DNA of 14,070 nt from NCBI GenBank assembly GCA_024640385.1, contig JAHEFC010000056.1, positions 1-14,070 of the forward strand, read 5' to 3'. Below the pieces are notes generated by a model. It saw only the letters and a program-made list of their open reading frames with translations, had not been told where the DNA came from and searched no databases. Below are positions 8,193 through 14,070 of this stretch, one piece after another (the first letter of the stretch is position 1; each line of letters opens with the position of its first letter). This DNA comes from Sphingobacteriales bacterium (GTDB lineage Bacteria; Bacteroidota; Bacteroidia; Chitinophagales; Chitinophagaceae). The translations under genes and the position numbers were made by a program.

Positions 8193-8667
8193 CCTGATTC
8201 ATAAAGATCAAGGCCAGCAAAAAAATGGTACACAGAGAAAAGACGGTCTCTTGAGCGTTCCATTGCTCCGACTGCCACATCAGGAACCATTCCCCGGCAA
8301 TGGAGATAAAGAAAATAAAAAAAAGCAACATGGCCGAGGCAAGCGCTGTAATTGTGAGTTTTTTCGACGACTGGAATGTTTCAGCCGATGATCTGTAGTT
8401 GCGGATCATTTTAACGGAACCCATTAGGAACGTGATGGCTATACAGAGTTCCACCAGTATGATGGAGATATACATAAGGTGGTGAAGCCTGCTGTTATGT
8501 ATGGCCCTCCAGCCGGTTTGTTGCCTGGAGAACACATCTTCCATTCCAGCTACATTACTCACAAAAATGAAATTAGAACCGTAATCTGTGATATTGTTAA
8601 AGCAGACCAATCCCATATAAAAAGTAAAGGCCAATGAAATGGCTATCCGGATCTGCCTGGTGTTCAT
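8182..8667 (-). CDS. DUF2165 family small integral membrane protein
   Basis: A 161-residue inner-membrane protein with about four hydrophobic segments: roughly residues 7-25, 64-86, 106-126 and 141-156. It matches the DUF2165 pattern well: the first helix runs into GLVCFNNITDYGSN, followed by a loop with a WRAIHNSRLHH segment, then GEWFLMWQSEQWNAQE before the last helix. The conserved polar Trp/His/Glu residues cluster in loops that could face the periplasm. The family's function is not established. It sits 26 nt after the cyclase-family lipoprotein gene and overlaps the cupin start by 11 nt, so the three are very probably one transcript. Confidence 0.85.
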   Translation of the reverse strand: MNTRQIRIAISLAFTFYMGLVCFNNITDYGSNFIFVSNVAGMEDVFSRQQTGWRAIHNSRLHHLMYISIILVELCIAITFLMGSVKMIRNYRSSAETFQSSKKLTITALASAMLLFFIFFISIAGEWFLMWQSEQWNAQETVFSLCTIFLLALIFMNQDEK

Positions 8668-8693
8668 TGAATTAAAAATACAAAAACTCCTAC

Positions 8694-9482
8694 TTACTGC
8701 TTAACTGAAGCAATGATACGTAAGGGTCCGCCGCTTCCCCCTGCAATTTTCATGGGAAGTGCCACTACATATACGCCTATTGCCGGAAGTTTATCCAGGT
8801 TGGCAAGATTTTCAAATCCTGGCTTATTGTTTCCCATCAATACCTGGTGGGTGGCAAAATCTTTCGATTGTCCACGGTCGAGGCTGGGTGTATCAAGACC
8901 CATGGCTTTGATATTCCGGTTCTTTGTCAGCCATTCTGCAGTAGCAGGTGCAATTCCCGGGAAGTGCAGTTCCGGTATAGCTTCAACGCCTTTCTTTGCG
9001 GTGCCGAAATATTTTTGGCGGTCGGGATAAAACACACCGTATCCTGTTCTTACCAGAACAATGCTGTTATCGGGTATCTTGCCATTCTTCTTTTCCCAAT
9101 TCTGTACATCTTCAACACTGAGCAGGTAGTCACGGTTGGCCAGGGCTTTTTTGGAGATATCGATCACTACGGCATTACCAGTTAAACTACTGAGTGGAAG
9201 CTGGTCAACAGTAAGTTTACCGGCTGCAAAATGAATGGGGGCATCAAGATGTGTTCCGCCATGTTCAGGTGTGCTTAACGAATATGAAGAGTAATAGTAT
9301 CCAAGTGGGGTCATTCCTTCTGCATCCGTGGTGTGTTCAAATCCTTTCAGGTTGTTTGGCCAGTATAATGTACTGGTATCGAAACTGTGTGTGAGGTCGA
9401 TCCATTCGGGAGATTGAAAAGATGCAGTTTTATTATGACAGGCAAAACTTAAAAACAGCATTGCAATAAGTAATATTCTCAT
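8694..9482 (-). CDS. Cyclase-family (kynurenine-formamidase-like) lipoprotein hydrolase
   Basis: A 262-residue metal-dependent hydrolase of the cyclase/KynB fold. The binding motif H74-x3-H78-x-D80-x3-H84 (HGGTHLDAPIH) is complete, and H212 (FATHQVL) and E224 (GFENL) are in place for the remaining catalytic and metal roles. Characterised relatives hydrolyse N-formylkynurenine or cyclise polyketides; the substrate here cannot be read from sequence. Unlike cytosolic kynurenine formamidase, it begins with a lipoprotein signal peptide (MRILLIAMLFLSFAC, lipid-attached Cys at 15), so it should be anchored in the envelope. No tryptophan-catabolism gene is nearby. It is first in a three-gene minus-strand set with DUF2165 and the cupin. 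A near-consensus -7 box (TATCTTTA) lies at 9509-9502, 19 nt before the ATG. Confidence 0.88.
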   Translation of the reverse strand: MRILLIAMLFLSFACHNKTASFQSPEWIDLTHSFDTSTLYWPNNLKGFEHTTDAEGMTPLGYYYSSYSLSTPEHGGTHLDAPIHFAAGKLTVDQLPLSSLTGNAVVIDISKKALANRDYLLSVEDVQNWEKKNGKIPDNSIVLVRTGYGVFYPDRQKYFGTAKKGVEAIPELHFPGIAPATAEWLTKNRNIKAMGLDTPSLDRGQSKDFATHQVLMGNNKPGFENLANLDKLPAIGVYVVALPMKIAGGSGGPLRIIASVKQ

Positions 9483-9501
9483 AAGCTCATTTTGGGAAGG
9501 A

Positions 9502-9509
9502 TAAAGATA
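9502..9509 (-). promoter_or_regulatory. Candidate -7 box for the cyclase-DUF2165-cupin set
   Basis: On the minus strand TATCTTTA matches TAnnTTTG at 7 of 8 positions and ends 19 nt upstream of the ATG at 9482. No TTTG -33 box is at the expected distance. The 83-bp divergent spacer must also hold the promoter of the plus-strand lipoprotein gene; there TATCTTTT at 9544-9551 is a similar partial match. Confidence 0.3.
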
Positions 9510-9565
9510 TATTACCAGGTTCTGGAAATTTCGGAATTTGTTTTATCTTTTATTAAACATTCCGG

Positions 9566-10021
9566 GTGAAGAATCTGTTGCAGATATTTTTTCTGTTGGT
9601 CATCTTCTCCTGCTCTCCTTACAAAAAGGTGACCGTTTCCGCCAGCGAATACATGACTAAAAACATGAGGGGATCCACGCATGCAGATGTGATCAGATCC
9701 CTTGGAACTTATACAAAACGAACTGATACTGAAAATGGCTATACGCTGTTATTTGATTATTCATTCACACTGAATGACGGAGCAAATAAGACACAGAATT
9801 ATAAGAAAGTGAATGACTACAGGCCGGCTAATCCAGCCCTTGATCCCCAAAAAATGAATATAGACCCAAGGTCAAACTCTGAGAAACAGCCCAGTATGGC
9901 ACAGTTCGGTGATACTAAAATGGCGAAATTCCTGGAAGTGAGTTTTGATCGTGAAGGAAGGGTCCAGAACGTGAACGCTGAAGGATTTCCGGATTCAATT
10001 AAATATGTTCAGAAAAAATAA
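9566..10021 (+). CDS. Small lipoprotein, SmpA/OmlA-like pattern, function unknown
   Basis: A 151-residue lipoprotein. The N-terminus (MKNLLQIFFLLVIFSC) is a lipoprotein signal with acceptor Cys at 16. The start is GTG at 9566: an in-frame TAA at 9554-9556 closes the frame upstream, no other start codon lies between, and the first in-frame ATG falls after the Cys. The mature part has a G-x-T-x2-D-V-I-x-SLG helix (residues 36-46), a strand with dense Tyr/Leu, a polar Pro/Asn-rich insert (about 75-110), and a closing strand FLEVSFDREGRVQNVNAEG. This order resembles the SmpA/OmlA (BamE-like) fold, but I have no alignment, so the similarity is inference. A strong terminator starts at the stop codon. 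It is divergent from the cyclase set. Confidence 0.75.
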   Translation: MKNLLQIFFLLVIFSCSPYKKVTVSASEYMTKNMRGSTHADVIRSLGTYTKRTDTENGYTLLFDYSFTLNDGANKTQNYKKVNDYRPANPALDPQKMNIDPRSNSEKQPSMAQFGDTKMAKFLEVSFDREGRVQNVNAEGFPDSIKYVQKK

Positions 10022-10044
10022 AAGCCTTCCATTGGAAGGCTTTT
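10020..10044. terminator. Bidirectional intrinsic terminator
   Basis: An 11-bp perfect stem, AAAAGCCTTCC and GGAAGGCTTTT, closes on a 3-nt loop (ATT). On the plus strand TTTTAATCTT follows, terminating the small lipoprotein gene whose stop codon it overlaps. On the minus strand the stem is followed by TTTTATTTTTTCTG, an even better T-tract, terminating the convergent NTF2-like gene that ends 19 nt away at 10063. Confidence 0.92.
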
Positions 10045-10062
10045 AATCTTATAAGGAGATTT

Positions 10063-10605
10063 CTATTTTTTCGGCTTGCGATACTGGTTGTACCAGCTGA
10101 TCTTTCCGGTGCTGTCCACAATGTTCAGATCGTGCCAATCAGCAGAATCAACTTTGCCAGTTTTGTAGGTATCATACTCAGTATACCAGAGTGAAATGAT
10201 CTGATGCCCTTTGTCTGACTTCATCTTGTTCCATGCAACCATATCGATCCTTACATTACTTAGACTGTCACGGAAGGTTTTCCATGTTTTCATCAGGTCG
10301 GCATTGGAATACATTTTTTGAACACCTTGCCAATTGATGAAATTTATACTGTCTGCCATTACAGTTGCATATGATGTGAAATCTCCAGCTTCCCAATATT
10401 TGTATGAGTCAAGAACTGTTTTAAGATCTTTGTCGGAAATATCCTGGGTGAAATTGGAAGAGTAAGATGCTTTGTAAGGCATCTCCACGGTGGCTTTAGT
10501 TTCTGTAGTAGCGGCAGCTTCTGCTGGCTTTTCTGCTTCTTTTGTTGCATTCTGGCATGCGAAAAGAATAAATGACATGGAGATCAGCAAACTGATTTTT
10601 TTCAT
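10063..10605 (-). CDS. NTF2-like (SnoaL-type) lipoprotein, function unknown
   Basis: A 180-residue lipoprotein. The signal peptide (MKKISLLISMSFILFAC) puts the lipid on Cys 17, followed by a low-complexity Ala/Glu/Lys/Thr linker to about residue 42. The rest, about 55-176, reads like an NTF2-like cone fold: the opening helix VLDSYKYWEAGDFTSYATVM, then INFINWQG, a helix with LMKTWKTFRDSL, and closing strands GHQIISLWYTEYDTY and SADWHDLNIVDSTGKISWYNQYR. Such domains bind small ligands or act as isomerases; no catalytic set is obvious here. It is a stand-alone minus-strand gene after the hyp cluster, and TATTATTTG at 10655-10647 is a loose -7 match with a 3-nt instead of 2-nt spacer. Confidence 0.8.
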   Translation of the reverse strand: MKKISLLISMSFILFACQNATKEAEKPAEAAATTETKATVEMPYKASYSSNFTQDISDKDLKTVLDSYKYWEAGDFTSYATVMADSINFINWQGVQKMYSNADLMKTWKTFRDSLSNVRIDMVAWNKMKSDKGHQIISLWYTEYDTYKTGKVDSADWHDLNIVDSTGKISWYNQYRKPKK

Positions 10606-10710
10606 ACTTGTTGTTTTGATTAATTGATGAGTTGGTCGTCTTCCGGCAAATAATATTATGCCATGACCGATTGCCAGAAAGGTATTGAATAAACAGGCCT
10701 GGCGAAAGAT

Positions 10711-10728
10711 ATCACCAATATTGGTGAT
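10711..10728. repeat. Perfect 18-bp palindrome downstream of hypE
   Basis: ATCACCAATATTGGTGAT reads identically on both strands. It ends 4 nt from the hypE stop end and lies 106 nt upstream of the NTF2-like lipoprotein start. As RNA it could fold into a 7-bp stem with a 4-nt loop, but neither side has a proper T-tract (ATCTTTCGCC on the minus strand), so a dimeric regulator site is at least as likely as a terminator. Confidence 0.55.
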
Positions 10729-10732
10729 GAGT

Positions 10733-11788
10733 TTAGCAGATCCTGGGCAATTGCTCCCCTGTGAGGTAACTGACGATTCGCGTTCCGCCTATGCGGCTCT
10801 TCATGGTGACTTTCCCCGGATACTGCTCTGAAACTTCCCCAATGATGCATGCATTGGCGCCGTTGGCATCTTTTCTGAGTGTGCTTACAAATTGTTCAGC
10901 TGCCTCTTTACTGACCACGGCCATGAACAAACCTTCGTTGGCAACATACAGTGGATCCAGTCCCAGCATCTCGCAGGCCGCATCTACGCGTTCATCTACC
11001 GGAAGGGCATTCTGATCAAGGTGATAACCCAGGCGGGTCAGCTCTGCAATTTCATTGAGAACCGAAGCAACGCCGCCCCGTGTGGGGTCGCGCAGGAACT
11101 TGATATCGTTCCCGAATTTTTCAATGAGGGCAATTACGGTATGGTTGAGATTGGTGGAATCTGTTTCAATATCCGTTTCGAATTCCAGGCCCTTCCGCAC
11201 GCTCATGATGGCCATACCGTGGGTGGCGATGTTTCCGCTGACAATGATCCTGTCTCCAGCACGGATGTTTCCGTGGTGTATAGCTGCGTTTGGATGTATA
11301 TATCCGATGCCTGAAGTATTGATGAAGATCTTATCGCCTTTTCCTTTTTCAACAACTTTGGTATCGCCAGTAACGATCCTCACATCTGCTTTTGCAGCAG
11401 CATGTTTAATACTCACCAGCACTTTCCAGAATTCTTCCATCCTTAGTCCTTCTTCTAAAATGAAACCAAGTGAAAGATATTCTGCTTTTGCACCACACAT
11501 GGCCAGGTCGTTTACTGTGCCATTGACAGCCAGGTCGCCAATATTGCCTCCGGGAAAGAATACCGGGGAGATCACATAACTATCTGTACTGAATGCTACA
11601 TTGCCATTCAGGTGAAAGCTTGCTCCATCATGTTGCTGGTTGAGCAGGCTGTTGCTGAGCAGGTCAAATACTCCGGACTGCAAAAGCCTGTGGGTAAGCA
11701 GGCCGCCGCTGCCATGGCCCATGGTGATCACATCAAAATCAAATTTGGGCATGGGACACTGAAGCGATATTTTGTCTGTACTCATCAT
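10733..11788 (-). CDS. hypE: Hydrogenase maturation protein HypE
   Basis: A 351-residue cytosolic enzyme that dehydrates the thiocarboxamide formed on its C-terminal Cys to thiocyanate, using ATP; this gives the CN ligands of the [NiFe] active site. The C-terminus is the diagnostic PRIC, with C351 the carbamoyl acceptor. The PurM/AIR-synthase-like ATP fold is shown by GHGSGG at 24-29 and [20 protein letters not shown] with [13 protein letters not shown] at about 66-100. The segments [29 protein letters not shown] and NEGLFMAVV are also in place. Its ATG (11788) overlaps the hypD stop by 4 nt, so translation is coupled. A second Met is next to the first, so the start is uncertain by one codon. 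It is the last gene of hypF-C-D-E. Confidence 0.97.
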   Translation of the reverse strand: MMSTDKISLQCPMPKFDFDVITMGHGSGGLLTHRLLQSGVFDLLSNSLLNQQHDGASFHLNGNVAFSTDSYVISPVFFPGGNIGDLAVNGTVNDLAMCGAKAEYLSLGFILEEGLRMEEFWKVLVSIKHAAAKADVRIVTGDTKVVEKGKGDKIFINTSGIGYIHPNAAIHHGNIRAGDRIIVSGNIATHGMAIMSVRKGLEFETDIETDSTNLNHTVIALIEKFGNDIKFLRDPTRGGVASVLNEIAELTRLGYHLDQNALPVDERVDAACEMLGLDPLYVANEGLFMAVVSKEAAEQFVSTLRKDANGANACIIGEVSEQYPGKVTMKSRIGGTRIVSYLTGEQLPRIC

Positions 11789-12897
11789 AATGTGCTAACC
11801 GGTTCCTGGATAGAAGAATTCGAATAATGAAAGTATGCGGCACAGGCCCCTTCGCTGCTCACCATCGGCGCCCCTAAAGGATGTTCCGGAACACAGCGGG
11901 TTCCGAAATTGGGACATTGCCTTGGTTTTTTCAAGCCCTTCATGATATCTCCACTGATACAGTCCTTGTTCTCTTCCGCTGCCGGAAGATCGAGATTGAA
12001 TTTTAACCTTGCGTTGTATTTCCTGTATCGTTCATTGACTTCGTAGCCGCTTTGCGGAATATTGCCAAGTCCCCGCCAGGCCCTGTCGCCCACATCAAAT
12101 ACTTCCGTGATGGTCTCTATCGCCATTTTATTGCCTTCCCGCTGTACGCTTCTGGAGTATTGATTTTCCAATTTATAAATACCTGCCTCAAGTTGCTGTA
12201 CCGCCATCAGTATTCCCTGCAGCAGATCCACTGGTTCAAATCCGGTCACTACTATCGGGCATTGGTATTTCTCCACAATAGGATAATATTCTTCCATGCC
12301 CATGATAGTACAAACATGCCCTGCTGCCAGGAATGCATCTATGCGGTTTTCTTCATCGCCCAGAATGGCTTCCATGGCTGGTGGTACTAAAACATGTGAT
12401 GCCAGGATGCTGTAATTGTTGAGTCTTAGATGATCGGCCTGAATCACACTCAGGGCGTTAGCAGGAGCAGTGGTCTCAAAACCAACTGCAAAAAACACCA
12501 CTTGTTTATCGGGATTGTCTTTGGCCAATTGAACGGCTTCAAGGGGTGAGTATAAGATCCTTACATCTGCGCCCTCGGCTTTGACTTCCAGCAGGCTTTT
12601 GGCCGATCCGGGCACGCGGAGCATGTCACCAAAAGAGCAAAGGACCGTCCCCGGTTGCTTTGCAAGGTGGATTGCCTCGTCTATCACGCTGATGCTCGTG
12701 ACACATACCGGGCACCCCGGTCCGTGCACCATATTGATCTCCTTCGGAAGCATGTCGAGAATTCCATTCTTCACCAGGCTGTGTGTCTGGCCCCCGCAGA
12801 TCTCCATCAAAGTCCAGGGCTTCGTAGTGATTCTGTGGATCTCCCTGATAAACACCTCCACCATTTCGGGGTCTCTGTATTCTGATAAATATTTCAT
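11785..12897 (-). CDS. hypD: Hydrogenase maturation protein HypD
   Basis: A 370-residue cytosolic iron-sulfur protein that, with HypC, carries the Fe(CN)2CO intermediate. All family landmarks are present: C34-GGQTH, HGPG-C62-PV-C65, GFETTAP at 139-145, and a C-terminal cluster with C313 (CISG), C328 (QCPNFG), C335 ([17 protein letters not shown]) and C352 (ACAAYFHY). The last set supplies the 4Fe-4S ligands and the thiols of the redox pair. The length is typical. It overlaps hypE by the ATGA junction (11785-11788) and is separated from hypC by a 57-nt AT-rich spacer. Confidence 0.97.
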   Translation of the reverse strand: MKYLSEYRDPEMVEVFIREIHRITTKPWTLMEICGGQTHSLVKNGILDMLPKEINMVHGPGCPVCVTSISVIDEAIHLAKQPGTVLCSFGDMLRVPGSAKSLLEVKAEGADVRILYSPLEAVQLAKDNPDKQVVFFAVGFETTAPANALSVIQADHLRLNNYSILASHVLVPPAMEAILGDEENRIDAFLAAGHVCTIMGMEEYYPIVEKYQCPIVVTGFEPVDLLQGILMAVQQLEAGIYKLENQYSRSVQREGNKMAIETITEVFDVGDRAWRGLGNIPQSGYEVNERYRKYNARLKFNLDLPAAEENKDCISGDIMKGLKKPRQCPNFGTRCVPEHPLGAPMVSSEGACAAYFHYSNSSIQEPVSTL

Positions 12898-12901
12898 TAG
12901 C

Positions 12902-12965
12902 GTGAAAATTAAAAATTGAGAAGCAAGAATTAAAAAAAGACATGTTTTTCATTTTTAATTTTTAC
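12902..12965. repeat. Extended AT-rich imperfect palindrome between hypC and hypD
   Basis: Two outer arms, 12902-12919 (GTGAAAATTAAAAATTGA) and 12949-12965 (TCATTTTTAATTTTTAC), are inverted copies with one mismatch and one extra base. Inside is another partly symmetric stretch (AAAAA, GACATG, TTTTT). The right arm overlaps the 3' end of hypC, including its stop. AT-rich elements like this recur between genes in many Bacteroidota genomes; whether this one belongs to a dispersed family cannot be told from one copy. Confidence 0.5.
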
Positions 12966-13221
12966 TTTTTAATTCTTCATTCAATTCGTCTACTTCTCCC
13001 ATCTCTTTCAGATAACTGAACACTTTCTGGGCCTCGTCTTCATCAACAACAGAGATGGCCACTCCAACATGCACCATCACATAATCACCTACTCCTGCCT
13101 CAGGCACCATGCGCAGGTTCACCTGCTTGTTGATCCCGCCAAACGACACTTTCCCTGAGCGGAATGTATCATCAAGCTGGGCAGTGATCTCTACTATTTT
13201 ACCTGGTATTGCTAAACACAT
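12955..13221 (-). CDS. hypC: Hydrogenase maturation chaperone HypC
   Basis: An 88-residue cytosolic chaperone that binds the iron centre with HypD and delivers it to the hydrogenase large subunit precursor. The N-terminus MCLAIPGKI is diagnostic; Cys 2, exposed after Met removal, is the essential iron and partner-binding residue. The remainder (FGGINKQVNLRMVPEAGVGDYVMVHVGVAISVVDEDEA) is the family's small beta-barrel. Its ATG at 13221 lies 23 nt inside the end of hypF, which supports coupled translation. The last residues (LKSKN) are encoded in an AT-rich stretch belonging to the adjoining palindrome. Confidence 0.96.
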   Translation of the reverse strand: MCLAIPGKIVEITAQLDDTFRSGKVSFGGINKQVNLRMVPEAGVGDYVMVHVGVAISVVDEDEAQKVFSYLKEMGEVDELNEELKSKN

Positions 13222-14070
13222 ATGATGGATTTAATCTGGCCTTTGTATTCGATTTGCTCATGTGGTACATCGCCAGCTGGCCAAATCCAATGCACTCATC
13301 ATTTGGACTGACTTGCTTATGGAAATGGAGGTTCTTCCTTCGTCCCAGGTGCTTGATGATCAGATCGGTGAGCAGCGCATTCTGAAAAACACCTCCACTG
13401 AATGCAAGGTTCCTGGCATTATAGCTGTCACTTATTTCTTCTATCATTATTTCCAAAGAGTTGAAGATCTTGCCGGCGATCCACGACTTGCTATAGCCAT
13501 GTAAAACATCAGACATCATTTCTTCAAGGAACAGCCCGGTATCTATACTGTCACTGATCACGGGCATTGGGTAACTGAAAGAGGAGTAATGATGACTTCC
13601 CCTTGCCAATGATTCCAGCTTCATGGCGGCTTCGCCTTCAAAACTGTTCTGTGTGCAAATTCCCAGTATGGCAGCCAGGCCATCCAGGAAACGCCCCATC
13701 GAGCTGGTTTGAAGCTGTTGTTCCTGCTTCAATATTTTATGGTAATAGCTCCATTCACTATGGGTGAACTGGTGATGTATAACAGCTTGGTATTCCGGCA
13801 TATCGTGCAGCAGGCTCAATGCTGATAAGCGTGGTTCGCGGCTCATTTTGTCTCCCAGTATCTGGGGGAAATATTTTAGATGAAGTTTCCTGTCCATCTC
13901 CTGGTCCTGGTACATGAATACTTCACCTCCCCAGATCTGTTCATCGTCTCCATAACCGGTGCCATCCCAGATGAAACCGAGTGCCGGCTGATCTGAATCC
14001 AAAAGGTCATTTTCTGCAAGCACTGCAGCAAAATGTGCCTGGTGGTGCTGTACTTCGATCAGTTTCTTCT
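13199..14070 (-). CDS. hypF: Carbamoyltransferase HypF, C-terminal part (runs off right edge)
   Basis: The frame is open from the right edge to the TAA at 13199-13201, giving 289 residues of the C-terminal, Kae1/TobZ-like half of HypF (full proteins are about 750 residues). HypF uses carbamoyl phosphate and ATP to carbamoylate the C-terminal Cys of HypE. Family motifs in order: VQHHQAHFAAVLAEN just inside the edge, with the metal-binding His; LGFIWDGTGYGDDEQIWGGEVFM; LDGLAAILGICTQNSFEGEAAMKLE; LAFSGGVFQNALL; and SPNDECIGFGQLAMYH. A GTG at 14023 lies inside the QHHQAH-to-AEN block and is not the start; the true start is outside the window. The last motif has EC where many homologues have GG, but the Asp is kept. 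It overlaps hypC by 23 nt. Confidence 0.95.
   Translation of the reverse strand, partial: KKLIEVQHHQAHFAAVLAENDLLDSDQPALGFIWDGTGYGDDEQIWGGEVFMYQDQEMDRKLHLKYFPQILGDKMSREPRLSALSLLHDMPEYQAVIHHQFTHSEWSYYHKILKQEQQLQTSSMGRFLDGLAAILGICTQNSFEGEAAMKLESLARGSHHYSSFSYPMPVISDSIDTGLFLEEMMSDVLHGYSKSWIAGKIFNSLEIMIEEISDSYNARNLAFSGGVFQNALLTDLIIKHLGRRKNLHFHKQVSPNDECIGFGQLAMYHMSKSNTKARLNPSYVFSNTR

Noticed and set aside
9515..9540. Short symmetric pieces (CCAG/CTGG and GAAATTTC) in the divergent spacer as an operator
   Set aside because: The arms are only 4 bp and easily arise by chance.
11055..11579. 174-codon open frame antisense to hypE
   Set aside because: It is fully covered by hypE, whose motifs and length are complete; the antisense translation has no recognisable domain.
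12626..12952. 108-codon frame beginning between hypC and hypD
   Set aside because: It runs mostly through hypD in another frame and its translation is low-complexity; hypD itself is intact from 12897.
1..14070. CRISPR array, tRNA or rRNA gene, insertion sequence or phage signature
   Set aside because: I found no regularly spaced repeats, cloverleaf-like stretch, transposase or integrase motifs, or flanking duplications on either strand by eye.

Overview
The window looks like a chromosomal segment of a Bacteroidota bacterium, most plausibly a Chitinophagaceae-type member of Sphingobacteriia or Chitinophagia. Support for this: genes mostly lack Shine-Dalgarno sites, one start is preceded by a perfect Bacteroidota -7 box (TAAATTTG), lipoproteins and secreted proteins carry short Bacteroidota-style signal peptides, one gene encodes a SprB-repeat surface protein, and the family set (GTP-PEPCK, DUF2165, Cys-type sulfatase) fits. 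The genus assignment is inference. I saw no mobile element, tRNA, rRNA or CRISPR array. Most genes look intact and ordinary; two are cut by the window edges.

Layout. (1) Positions 1-997, minus strand: the N-terminal part of a large exported SprB-repeat protein that runs off the left edge. (2) 998-1635: a 638-bp AT-rich divergent intergenic region with a 7-bp-arm inverted repeat upstream of pckG. (3) 1636-6726, plus strand: pckG (GTP-dependent PEP carboxykinase), an aspartate:alanine-exchanger-family transporter 15 nt later, and a secreted Cys-type sulfatase 30 nt later, probably one transcript. (4) 6816-7517, plus strand: a phosphonatase-like HAD hydrolase with its own candidate promoter. (5) 9482-7527, minus strand: a compact three-gene set encoding a putative metal-dependent cyclase-family lipoprotein, a DUF2165 membrane protein and a secreted cupin. 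All three products are predicted to lie in or beyond the inner membrane. (6) 9566-10021 (plus) and 10605-10063 (minus): two convergent lipoprotein genes sharing a strong bidirectional terminator. (7) 14070-10733, minus strand: the [NiFe]-hydrogenase maturation cluster hypF (partial), hypC, hypD, hypE, transcribed in that order with overlapping junctions.

How the genes work together. HypF and HypE make the cyanide ligand from carbamoyl phosphate. HypC and HypD form the scaffold on which Fe(CN)2CO is assembled. The organism therefore very likely makes a [NiFe] hydrogenase encoded elsewhere; hypA, hypB and the structural genes are not in the window. PEPCK and the adjacent transporter suggest a link between C4-dicarboxylate or amino-acid exchange and the PEP-oxaloacetate node. 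The cyclase-DUF2165-cupin set is the best candidate here for an uncharacterised functional unit. I found no convincing evidence of a wholly new defence or mobile system.
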